64,000 nucleotides of DNA, taken from contig JAYKNF010000028.1 in NCBI GenBank assembly GCA_036172665.1, positions 310,001 through 374,000 on the forward strand. The letters are read 5' to 3'. Below are positions 52,101 through 64,000 of the stretch, piece by piece. The position numbers and the translations under genes are program-made. Under the pieces are notes generated by a model, which saw only the letters and a list, made by a program, of their open reading frames with translations, was not told the DNA's origin and searched no databases. How positions within the stretch are numbered: the first letter of the stretch is position 1; every line of letters starts with the position of its first letter. This DNA comes from Prosopocoilus inquinatus (lineage: Eukaryota; Arthropoda; Insecta; Coleoptera; Lucanidae).

Positions 52101-55100
52101 ATGAGTAAGGATCGATTAGATACATCACAGGAACAACGCTAATAGGTGTTGTTTCGTTCAAAACTATTTCCAGCTTCTGCTGCGTCCAAAAACTTTGTAT
52201 CTCACATCAGAGTTACTGGAGTCCATCCAAACGTAAAATAACACGATAGATGTGTAAGGATCGATTAGATACATCACAGGAACATCGCTAATGCATAGAT
52301 ACATCACAGGAACAACGCTAATACGTGTTGTTTCGTTTAAAACTATTTCCAGCTCCTGCTGCGTCCAAAAACTTCGTATCTCACATCAGAATTACTAGAG
52401 TCCATCGAAACGTCAAATAACATGATAGATGAGTAAGGATCGATTAGATACATCACAGGAACAACGCTAATGCGTGTTGTTTCGTTTAAAACTATTTCCA
52501 GCTTCTGCTGCGTCCGAAAATTTCGTATCTCACATCAGAGTTACTGGAGTCCATCGAAACGTCAAATAACATAGTAGATAAGTAAGGATCGATTAGATAC
52601 ATCACAGGAACAACGCTAATACGTGTTGTTTCGTTTAAAACTATTTCCAGCTCCTGCTGCGTCCAAAAACTTTGTATCTCACATCAGAGTTACTGGAGTC
52701 CATCCAAACGTAAAATAACATGATAGATGAGTAAGGATCGATTAGATACATCACAGGAACATCGCTAATACGTGTTGTTTCGTTTAAAACTATTTCCAGC
52801 TCCTGCTGCGTCCAAAAACTTCGTATCTCACATCAGAGTTAATAGATTCCATCGAAACTTCAAATAACATGATAAATGAGTAAGGATCGCTTAGATACAT
52901 CACAGGAACAACGCTAATACGTGTTGTTTCGTTCAAAACTATTTCCAGCTACTGCTGCGTCCGAGAATTTTGTATCTCACATCAGAGTTACTGGAGTCCA
53001 TCCAAACTTCAAATAACATGTTAGATGAGTAAGGATCGATTAGATACATCACAGGAACAACGCTAATACGTGTTGTTTCGTTTAAAACTATTTCCTGCTG
53101 CGTCCAAAAACTTCGTATCTCACATCAGAGTTACTAGAGTCCATCGAAACGTCAAATAACATGATAGATGAGTAAGGATCGATTAAATACATCACAGGAA
53201 CAACGCTAATGCGTGTTGTTTCATTTAAAACTATTTGCAGCTTCTGCTGCGTCCGAAAATTTCGTATCTCACATCAGAGTTACTGGAGTCCATCGAAACG
53301 TCAAATAACATAGTAGATAAGTAAGGATCGATTAGATACATCACAGGAACAACGCTAATACGTGTTGTTTCGTTCAAAACTATTTCCAGATTCTGCTGCG
53401 TCCGAGAACTTTGTATCTCACATCAGAGTTACTGAAGTCCATTCAAAGGTCAAATAACATGCTAGATAAGTAAGGATCGATTAGACACATCACAGGAACA
53501 ACGCTAATATGTGTTGTTTCGTTTAAAACTATTTCCAGCTGCTGCTGCGTCCGAAAACGTCGTATCTCACATCAGACTTACTGGAGTCCATCCAAACGTC
53601 AAATAACATGTTAGATAAATAAGGATCGTTTAGATACATCACAGGAACAACGCTAATACGTGTTGTTTCGTTCAAAACTATTTCCAGCTTCTGCTGTGTC
53701 ATAGAACTTTGTATCTCACATCAGAGTTACTGGAGTACGTCCAAACGTCAAATAACATGATAGATGAGTAAGGATCGATTAGATACATCACAGGAACAAC
53801 GCTAATATGTGTTGTTTCGTTTAAAACTATTTCCAGCTCCTGCTGCGTCCAAAAACTTCGTATCTCACATCAGAGTTACTAGAGTCCATCGAAACGTCAA
53901 ATAACATAGTAGATGAGTAAGGATCGATTAAATACATCACAGGAACAACGCTAATGCGTGTTGTTTCATTTAAAACTATTTGCAGCTTCTGCTGCGTCCG
54001 AAAATTTCGTATCTCACATCAGAGTTACTGGAGTCCATCGAAACGTCAAATAACATAGTAGATAAGTAAGGATCGATTAGATACATCACAGGAACAACGC
54101 TAATACGTGTTGTTTCGTTCAAAACTATTTCCAGCTTCTGCTGCGTCCTAGAACTTTGTATCTCACATCAGAGTTACTGGAGTCCATCGAAACGACAAAT
54201 AACATGATAGATAAGTAAGGATCGATTAGATACAGCACAGGAACAACGCTAATACGTGTTGATTCGTTTGAAACTATTTCCAGCTCCTGCTGCGTCCAAA
54301 AGCTTTGTATCTCACATCAGACTTACTGGAGTCCATCCAAACGTCAAATAACATGTTAGATAAGTAAGGATCGTTTAGATACATCACAGGAACAACGCTA
54401 ATACGTGTTGTTTCGTTTAAAACTATTTCTAAATTCAGCTGCGTCCGAGAACTTCGTAACTCACATCAAAGTTACTGGAGTCCATCGAAACGCCAAATAA
54501 CATGATAGATGAATAAGGATCGATTAGATACATCACAGGAACAACGCTAATACGTGTTGTTTCGTTTAAAACTATTTCCAGCTACTGCTGCGTCCGAGAA
54601 CTTTGTATCTCACATCAGAGTTACTGGAGTCCATCCAAACGTCAAATAACATGATAGATGAGTAAGGATCGATTAGATACATCACAGGAACAACGCTAAT
54701 ACGTGTTGTTTCGTTTAAAACTATTTCCAGCTCCTGCTGCGTCCAAAAACTTCGTATCTCACATCAGAGTTAATAGATTCCATCGAAACTTCAAATAACA
54801 TGATAAATGAGTAAGGATCGATTAGATACATCACAGGAACAACGCTAATGCGTGTTGTTTCATTTAAAACTATTTGTAGCTTCTGTTGCGTCCGCAAATT
54901 TCGTATCTCACATCAGAGTTACTGGAGTCCATCGAAACGTCAACTAACATAGTAGATAAGTAAGGATCGATTAGATACATCACAGGAACAACGCTAATAC
55001 GTGTTGTTTCGTTCAAAACTATTTCCAGCTTCTGCTGCGTCCGAGAACTTTGTATCTCACATCAGAGTTACTGGAGTCCATTCAAACGTCAAATAACATG

Positions 55101-55505
55101 ATAGATGAGTAAGGATCGATTAGATACATCACAGGAACAACGCTAATACGTGTTGTTTCGTTTAAAACTATTTCCAGCTTCTGCTGCGTCCGAAAACGTC
55201 GTATCTCACATCAAAGTTACTGGAGTCCATCCAAACGTCAAATAACATGCTAGATAAGTAAGGATCGTTTAGATACATCACAGGAACAACGCTAATACGT
55301 GTTGTTTCGTTCAAAACCATTTCCAGCTTCTGCTGCGTCCGATAAATTTTTATCTCACATCAGAGTTACTGGAGTCCGTCCAAACGTCAAATAACATGAT
55401 AGATGAGTAAGGATCGATTAGACACATCACAGGAACAACGCTAATATGCGTTGTTTCGTTTAAAACTATTTCCAGCTGCTGCTGCGTCCGAAAACATCGT
55501 ATCTA
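46183..55505. repeat. 9323-bp tandem segmental duplication, unit 1
   Basis: Every marker compared in this block recurs exactly 9323 bp downstream: GCTAATTCGTG (47161 and 56484), AACGCCTGTCGCGTG (near 49543 and 58866), TCTAAATTCAG (54428 and 63751). The last mismatch on the left is 46182/55505, so the two units abut. The remainder against whole monomers is 9323 - 62 x 149 = 85. It is fully explained by three 30-bp partial monomers (+90), one 6-bp loss near 53093 and one single-base gain in CGCCTGTCGCG. Confidence 0.92.
50878..52308. repeat. Three 30-bp partial monomers and a 477-bp sub-repeat
   Basis: Fragments at 50878-50907, 51802-51831 and 52279-52308 each read GGAACATCGCTAATGC and then jump to ATAGATACATCACA, skipping about 119 bp of a monomer. 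The last two are 477 bp apart (3 x 149 + 30), a local sub-repeat. Copies occur at 60201, 61125 and 61602 in the second unit. They probably stem from one deletion event that was then amplified. Confidence 0.88.
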
Positions 55506-58500
55506 ACATCAGACTTACTGGAGTCCATCCAAACGTCAAATAACATGTTAGATAAGTAAGGATCGTTTAGATACATCACAGGAACAACGCTAATACGTGT
55601 TGTTTCGTTCAAAACTATTTCCAGCTTCTGCTGCGTCCGAAAACGTCGTATCTCACATCAGAATTACTGGAGTCCATCGAAACGACAAATAACATGATAG
55701 ATAAGTAAGGATCGATTAGATACAGCACAGGAACAACGCTAATACGTGTTGTTTCGTTTAAAACTATTTCCAGCTTCAGCTGCGTCCGAGAACTTCGTAT
55801 CTCACTTCAGAGTTACTGGAGTCCATCGAAACGTCAAATAACATGATAGATGAGTAAGGATCGATTAGATACATCACAGGAACAACGCTAATGCGTGTTG
55901 TTTCGTTTAAAACTATTTCCAGCTCCTGCTGCGTCCAAAAACTTTGTATCTCACATCAGACTTACTGGAGTCCATCCAAACGTCAAATAACATGTTAGAT
56001 AAGTAAGGATCGCTTAGATACATCACAGGAACAACGCTAATACGTGTTGCTTCGTTCAAAACCATTTCCAGCTACTGCTGCGTCCGAGAACTTTGTATCT
56101 CACATCAGAGTTACTGGAGTCCATCCAAACGTCAAATAACATGATAGATGAGTAAGGATCGATTAGATACATCACAGGAACAACGCTAATACGTGTTGTT
56201 TCGTTTAAAACTATTTCCAGCTCCCGCTGCGTCCAAAAACTACGTATCTCACATCAGAGTTACTAGAGTCCATCGAAACGTCATATAACATGATAGATGA
56301 GTAAGGATCGATTAGATACATCACAGGAACAACGCTAATGCGTGTTGTTTCGTTTAAAACTATTTGCAGCTTCTGCTGCGTCCGAAAATTTCGTATCTCA
56401 CATCAGAGTTACTGGAGTCCATTCAAACGTCAAATAACATAGTAGATAAGTAAGGATCGATTAGATACATCACAGGAACAACGCTAATTCGTGTTGTTTC
56501 GTTCAAAACTATTTCCAGCTTCTGCTGCGTCCGATAACTTTTTATCTCACATCAGAGTCACTGGAGTCCGTCCAAACGTCAAATAACATGATAGAAGAGT
56601 AAGGATCGATTAGACACATCACAGGAACAACGCTAATGCGTGTTGTTTCATTTAAAACTATTTCCAGCTCCTGCTGCGTCCAAAAACTTTGTATCTCACA
56701 TCAGACTTACTGGAGTCCATCCAAACTTCAAATAACATGTTAGATAAGTAAGGATCGCTTAGATACATCACAGGAACAACGCTAATACGTGTTGTTTCGT
56801 TCAAAACTATTTCCAGCTTCTGCTGCATCCTAGAACTTTGTATCTCACATCAGAGTTACTGGAGTCCGTCCAAACGTCAAATAACATGATGGATGAGTAA
56901 GGATCGATTAGATACATCACAGGAACAACGCTAATATGTGTTGTTTCGTTTAAAACTATTTCCAGCTGCTGTTGCGTCCGAAAATTTCGTATCTCACATT
57001 AGAGTTACTGGAGTCCATCGAAACGTCAAATAACATAGTAGCTAAGTAAGGATCGATTAGATACATCACAGGAACAACGCTAATGCGTGTTGTTCCGTTC
57101 AAAACTATTTCCTGCTTCTGCTGCGTCCAAAAACTTTGTATCTCACATCAGAGTTACTGGAGTCCATCCAAACGTAAAATAACAAGATAGATGAGTAAGG
57201 ATCGATTAGATACATCACAGGAACAACGCTAATACGTGTTGTTTCGTTCAAAACTATTTCCAGCTTCTGCTGCGTCCGAGAACTTTGTATCTCACATCAG
57301 AGTTACTGGAGTCCATCCAAACGTCAAGTAACATGATGGATGAGTAAGGATCGATTAGATACATCACAGGAACATCGCTAATACGTGTGGTTTCGTTTAA
57401 AACTATTTCCAGCTTCTGCTGCGTCCGAAAACGTCGTATCTCACATAAAAGTTACTGGAGTCCATCTAAACGTCAAATAACATGCTAGATAAATAAGGAT
57501 CGTTTAGTTACATCACAGGAACAACGCTAATACGTGTTGTTTCGTTCAAAACTATTTCCAGCTTCTGCAGCGTCCGATAACTTTTTATCTCACATCAGAG
57601 TTACTGGAGTCCGTCCAAACTTCAAATAACATGATAGATGAGTAAGGATCGATTAGATACATCACAGGAACAACGCTAATACGTGTTGTTTCGTTTAAAA
57701 CTATTTCTAGCTTCAGCTGCGTCCGAGAACTTCGTAACTCACATCAAAGTTACTGGAGTCCATCGAAACGCCAAATAACATGATAGATGAGTAAGGATCG
57801 ATTAGATACATCACAGGAACAACGCTAATGCGTGATGTTTCGTTTAAAACTATTTCCAGCTCCTGCTGCGTCCAAAAACTTCGTATCTCACATCAGAGTT
57901 ACTAGAGTCCATCGAAACTTCAAATAACATGATAGATGAGTAAGGATCGATTAGATACATCACAGGAACAACGCTAATACGTGTGGTTTCGTTTAAAACT
58001 ATTTCCAGCTTCTGCTGCGTCCGAAAATTTCGTATCTCACATCAGACTTACTGGAGCCCATCGAAACGTCAAATAACATAGTAGATAAGTAAGGATCGAT
58101 TAGATACATCACAGGAACAACGCTAATACGTGTTGTTTCGTTTAAAACTATTTCCAGCTCCTGCTGCGTCCAAAAACTTTGTATCTCACATCAGAGTTAC
58201 TGGAGTCCATCCAAACGTAAAATAACATGATAGATGAGTAAGGATCGGTTAGATACATCACAGGAACATCGCTAATGCGTGTTGTTTCGTATAAAACTAT
58301 TTCCAGCTTCTGCTGCGTCCGAAGACGTCGTATCTCACATCAGAATTACTGGAGTCCATCGAAACGACAAATAACATGATAGATAAGAAAAGGTCGATTA
58401 GATACAGCACAGGAACAACGCTAATGCGTGTTGTTTCATTTAAAACTATTTCCAGCTTCAGCTGCGTCCGAGAACTTCGTATCTCACTTCAGAGTTACTG

Positions 58501-61500
58501 GAGTCCATCGAAACGTCAAATAACATGATAGATGAGTAAGGATCGATTAGATACATCACAGGAACAACGCTAATGCGTGTTGTTTCGTTTAAAACTATTT
58601 CCAGCTCCTGCTGCGTCCAAAAACTTTGTATCTCACATCAGACTTACTGGAGTCCATCCAAACGTCAAGTAACATGTTAGGTAAGTAAGGATCGCTTAGA
58701 TACATCACAGGAACAACGCTAATACGTGTTGTTTCGTTCAAAACTATTTCCAGCTAGTGCTGCGTCCGGGAATTTTGTATCTCACATCAGAGTTACTGGA
58801 GTCCATCCAAACTTCAAATAACATGATAGATGAGTAAGGATCGATTAGATACATCACAGGAACAACGCCTGTCGCGTGTTGTTTCGTTTAAAACTATTTC
58901 CAGCTCCTGCTGCGTCCAAAAACTTCGTATCTCACATCAGAGTTACTAGAGTCCATCGAAACGTCAAATAACATGATAGATGAGTAAGGATCGATTAAAT
59001 ACATCACAGGAACAACGCTAATGCGTGTTGTTTCATTTAAAACTATTTGCAGCTTCTGCTGCGTCCGAAAATTTCGTATCTCACATCAGAGTTACTGGAG
59101 TCCATCGAAACGTCAAATAACATAGTAGATAAGTAAGAATCGATTAGATACATCACAGGAACAACGCTAATAGGTGTTGTTTCGTTCAAAACTATTTCCA
59201 GCTTCTGCTGCGTCCGAAAACGTCGTATCTCACATCAAAGTTACTGGAGTCCATCTTAACGTCAAATAACATGCTAGATAAGTAAGGATCGTTTAGTTAC
59301 ATCACAGGAACAACGCTAATACGTGTTGTTTCGTTCAAAACTATTTCCAGCTTCTGCAGCGTCCGATAACTTTTTATCTCACATCAGAGTTACTGGAGTC
59401 CGTCCAAACTTCAAATAACATGATAGATGAGTAAGGATCGATTAGATACATCACAGGAACAACGCTAATACGTGTTGTTTCGTTTAAAACTATTTCTAGC
59501 TTCAGCTGCGTCCGAGAACTTCGTAACTCACATCAAAGTTACTGGAGTCCATCGAAACGCCAAATAACATGATAGATGAGTAAGGATCGATTAGATACAT
59601 CACAGGAACAACGCTAATGCGTGTTGTTTCGTTTAAAACTATTTCCAGCTGCTGCTGCGTCCAAAAACTTCGTATCTCACATCAGAGTTACTAGAGTCCA
59701 TCGAAACGTCAAATAACATGATAGATGAGTAAGGATCGATTAGATACATCACAGGAACAACGCTAATGCGTGTTGTTTCATTTAAAACTATTTGCAGCTT
59801 CTGCTGCGTCCGAGAAATTTGTATCTCACATCAGAGTTACTGGAGTCCATCCAAACGTCAAATAACATGATAGATGAGTAACAATCGATTAGATACATCA
59901 CAGGAACAACGCTAATACGTATTGTTTCGTTTAAAACTATTTCCAGCTCCTGCTGCGTCCAAAAACTTCGTATCTCACATCAGAATTACTAGAGTCCATC
60001 GAAACGTCAAATAACATGATAGATGAGTAAGGATCGATTAGATACATCACAGGAACAACGCTAATACGTGTTGTTTCGTTCAAAACTATTTCCAGCTTCT
60101 GCTGCGTCCAAAAACTTTGTATCTCACATCAGAGTTACTGGAGTCCATCCAAACGTAAAATAACACGATAGATGTGTAAGGATCGATTAGATACATCACA
60201 GGAACATCGCTAATGCATAGATACATCACAGGAACAACGCTAATACGTGTTGTTTCGTTCAAAACTATTTCCTGCTTCTGCTGCGTCCGATAAATTTTTA
60301 TCTCACATCAGAGTTACTGGAGTCCGTCCAAACGTCAAATAACATGATAGATGAGTAAGGATCGATTAGACACATCACAGGAACAACGCTAATATGCGTT
60401 GTTTCGTTTAAAACTATTTCCAGCTGCTGCTGCGTCCGAAAACATCGTATCTAACATCAGACTTACTGGAGTCCATCCAAACGTCAAATAACATGTTAGA
60501 TAAGTAAGGATCGTTTAGATACATCACAGGAACAACGCTAATACGTGTTGTATCGTTCAAAACTATTTCCAGCTTCTGCTGCATCCTAGAACTTTGTATC
60601 TCACATCAGAGTTACTGGAGTCCGTCCAAACGTCAAATAACATGATAGATGAGTAAGGATCGATTAGATACATCACAGGAACAACGCTAATATGTGTTGT
60701 TTCGTTCAAAACTATTTCCTGCTTCTGCTGCGTCCAAAAACTTTGTATCTCACATCAGAGTTACTGGAGTCCATCGAAACGACAAATAACATGATAGATA
60801 AGTAAGGATCGATTAGATACAGCACAGGAACAACGCTAATACGTGTTGTTTCGTTTAAAACTATTTCCAGCTCCTGCTGCGTCCAAAAACTTTCTATCTC
60901 ACATCAGAGTTACTGGAATCCATCCAAACGTAAAATAACATGATAGATGAGTAAGGATCGATTAGATACATCACAGGAACAACGCTAATAGGTGTTGTTT
61001 CGTTCAAAACTATTTCCAGCTTCTGCTGCGTCCAAAAACTTTGTATCTCACATCAGAGTTACTGGAGTCCATCCAAACGTAAAATAACACGATAGATGTG
61101 TAAGGATCGATTAGATACATCACAGGAACATCGCTAATGCATAGATACATCACAGGAACAACGCTAATACGTGTTGTTTCGTTCAAAACTATTTCCTGCT
61201 TCTGCTGCGTCCAAAAACTTTGTATCTCACATCAGAGTTACTGGAGTCCATCGAAACGACAAATAACATGATAGATAAGTAAGGATCGATTAGATACAGC
61301 ACAGGAACAACGCTAATACGTGTTGTTTCGTTTAAAACTATTTCCAGCTCCTGCTGCGTCCAAAAACTTTGTATCTCACATCAGAGTTACTGGAATCCAT
61401 CCAAACGTAAAATAACATGATAGATGAGTAAGGATCGATTAGATACATCACAGGAACAACGCTAATAGGTGTTGTTTCGTTCAAAACTATTTCCAGCTTC

Positions 61501-64000
61501 TGCTGCGTCCAAAAACTTTGTATCTCACATCAGAGTTACTGGAGTCCATCCAAACGTAAAATAACACGATAGATGTGTAAGGATCGATTAGATACATCAC
61601 AGGAACATCGCTAATGCATAGATACATCACAGGAACAACGCTAATACGTGTTGTTTCGTTTAAAACTATTTCCAGCTCCTGCTGCGTCCAAAAACTTCGT
61701 ATCTCACATCAGAATTACTAGAGTCCATCGAAACGTCAAATAACATGATAGATGAGTAAGGATCGATTAGATACATCACAGGAACAACGCTAATGCGTGT
61801 TGTTTCGTTTAAAACTATTTCCAGCTTCTGCTGCGTCCGAAAATTTCGTATCTCACATCAGAGTTACTGGAGTCCATCGAAACGTCAAATAACATAGTAG
61901 ATAAGTAAGGATCGATTAGATACATCACAGGAACAACGCTAATACGTGTTGTTTCGTTTAAAACTATTTCCAGCTCCTGCTGCGTCCAAAAACTTTGTAT
62001 CTCACATCAGAGTTACTGGAGTCCATCCAAACGTAAAATAACATGATAGATGAGTAAGGATCGATTAGATACATCACAGGAACATCGCTAATACGTGTTG
62101 TTTCGTTTAAAACTATTTCCAGCTCCTGCTGCGTCCAAAAACTTCGTATCTCACATCAGAGTTAATAGATTCCATCGAAACTTCAAATAACATGATAAAT
62201 GAGTAAGGATCGCTTAGATACATCACAGGAACAACGCTAATACGTGTTGTTTCGTTCAAAACTATTTCCAGCTACTGCTGCGTCCGAGAATTTTGTATCT
62301 CACATCAGAGTTACTGGAGTCCATCCAAACTTCAAATAACATGTTAGATGAGTAAGGATCGATTAGATACATCACAGGAACAACGCTAATACGTGTTGTT
62401 TCGTTTAAAACTATTTCCTGCTGCGTCCAAAAACTTCGTATCTCACATCAGAGTTACTAGAGTCCATCGAAACGTCAAATAACATGATAGATGAGTAAGG
62501 ATCGATTAAATACATCACAGGAACAACGCTAATGCGTGTTGTTTCATTTAAAACTATTTGCAGCTTCTGCTGCGTCCGAAAATTTCGTATCTCACATCAG
62601 AGTTACTGGAGTCCATCGAAACGTCAAATAACATAGTAGATAAGTAAGGATCGATTAGATACATCACAGGAACAACGCTAATACGTGTTGTTTCGTTCAA
62701 AACTATTTCCAGATTCTGCTGCGTCCGAGAACTTTGTATCTCACATCAGAGTTACTGAAGTCCATTCAAAGGTCAAATAACATGCTAGATAAGTAAGGAT
62801 CGATTAGACACATCACAGGAACAACGCTAATATGTGTTGTTTCGTTTAAAACTATTTCCAGCTGCTGCTGCGTCCGAAAACGTCGTATCTCACATCAGAC
62901 TTACTGGAGTCCATCCAAACGTCAAATAACATGTTAGATAAATAAGGATCGTTTAGATACATCACAGGAACAACGCTAATACGTGTTGTTTCGTTCAAAA
63001 CTATTTCCAGCTTCTGCTGTGTCATAGAACTTTGTATCTCACATCAGAGTTACTGGAGTACGTCCAAACGTCAAATAACATGATAGATGAGTAAGGATCG
63101 ATTAGATACATCACAGGAACAACGCTAATATGTGTTGTTTCGTTTAAAACTATTTCCAGCTCCTGCTGCGTCCAAAAACTTCGTATCTCACATCAGAGTT
63201 ACTAGAGTCCATCGAAACGTCAAATAACATAGTAGATGAGTAAGGATCGATTAAATACATCACAGGAACAACGCTAATGCGTGTTGTTTCATTTAAAACT
63301 ATTTGCAGCTTCTGCTGCGTCCGAAAATTTCGTATCTCACATCAGAGTTACTGGAGTCCATCGAAACGTCAAATAACATAGTAGATAAGTAAGGATCGAT
63401 TAGATACATCACAGGAACAACGCTAATACGTGTTGTTTCGTTCAAAACTATTTCCAGCTTCTGCTGCGTCCTAGAACTTTGTATCTCACATCAGAGTTAC
63501 TGGAGTCCATCGAAACGACAAATAACATGATAGATAAGTAAGGATCGATTAGATACAGCACAGGAACAACGCTAATACGTGTTGATTCGTTTGAAACTAT
63601 TTCCAGCTCCTGCTGCGTCCAAAAGCTTTGTATCTCACATCAGACTTACTGGAGTCCATCCAAACGTCAAATAACATGTTAGATAAGTAAGGATCGTTTA
63701 GATACATCACAGGAACAACGCTAATACGTGTTGTTTCGTTTAAAACTATTTCTAAATTCAGCTGCGTCCGAGAACTTCGTAACTCACATCAAAGTTACTG
63801 GAGTCCATCGAAACGCCAAATAACATGATAGATGAATAAGGATCGATTAGATACATCACAGGAACAACGCTAATACGTGTTGTTTCGTTTAAAACTATTT
63901 CCAGCTACTGCTGCGTCCGAGAACTTTGTATCTCACATCAGAGTTACTGGAGTCCATCCAAACGTCAAATAACATGATAGATGAGTAAGGATCGATTAGA
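55506..64000. repeat. 9323-bp tandem segmental duplication, unit 2, cut by the window end
   Basis: 8495 bp matching 46183-54677 with no difference at the sites compared, ending at the window edge before the unit is complete. Such identity, including rare indels, implies a very recent duplication, gene-conversion-like homogenisation or an assembly duplication. Confidence 0.92.

Larger units (their letters stand above)
13582..64000. repeat. 149-bp satellite array, right block
   Basis: About 338 monomers of the same family and the same orientation as the left block, running to the window end. The array is built from multi-kilobase blocks repeated at fixed offsets, listed separately. Rare length variants (a TC loss, one-base losses or gains such as GTCAATATAACATAG, a 6-bp loss, 30-bp partial monomers) serve as markers. 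No gene, RNA gene or transposon interrupts it. Open frames of 67-83 codons at 15938, 19912, 22146, 27360, 27958, 31528, 35847, 36445 and 40065 are satellite read-through. Confidence 0.97.

Overview
This window is animal nuclear DNA, most likely from an arthropod or another invertebrate. About 93% of it is one tandem satellite with a 149-bp monomer (roughly 400 copies) in nested higher-order repeats. There are no bacterial operons, ribosome-binding sites or host housekeeping genes. The evidence for a eukaryote is the HOR-organised satellite, a short GT-AG intron and a Polinton/Maverick-type DNA polymerase gene. The species cannot be read from the sequence.

Layout. 1-9104: left satellite array, with a 7-monomer HOR (1043 bp) and a 12-monomer HOR (1786 bp). 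9105-13581: a 4.5-kb non-satellite island that looks like one end of a Polinton/Maverick (or adintovirus-related) element. It holds a terminus beginning AG, a 39-bp perfect inverted repeat, a 625-bp minisatellite of 11-bp units carrying TGACCTTGA about 40 times, a short leader and a protein-primed family B DNA polymerase gene. 13582-64000: right satellite array, assembled from multi-kilobase duplicated blocks with offsets of 8725, 7448, 8487, 4168 and 9323 bp.

The only convincing gene is the polymerase. Its N-terminal zinc-finger part (10039-10615) and polymerase part (10678-13607) lie in different frames. A 62-bp AT-rich GT-AG intron (10616-10677) joins them in frame. Every visible exonuclease and polymerase motif is intact, but the 3' end is replaced by satellite, which supplies an 8-residue chimeric tail and the stop. 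The integrase, ATPase, protease and capsid genes and the second terminus of such an element are absent, so this is a truncated fragment.

The array on the right of the island begins as a copy of sequence starting at 4857. The island therefore sits in an array that was later reshuffled by in-register (whole-monomer) exchange. The last 17.8 kb is a direct tandem duplication of a 9323-bp unit in which I saw no differences at the points compared; it is either very recent or an assembly artefact. Every open frame inside the satellite is a chance reading of repeat DNA.
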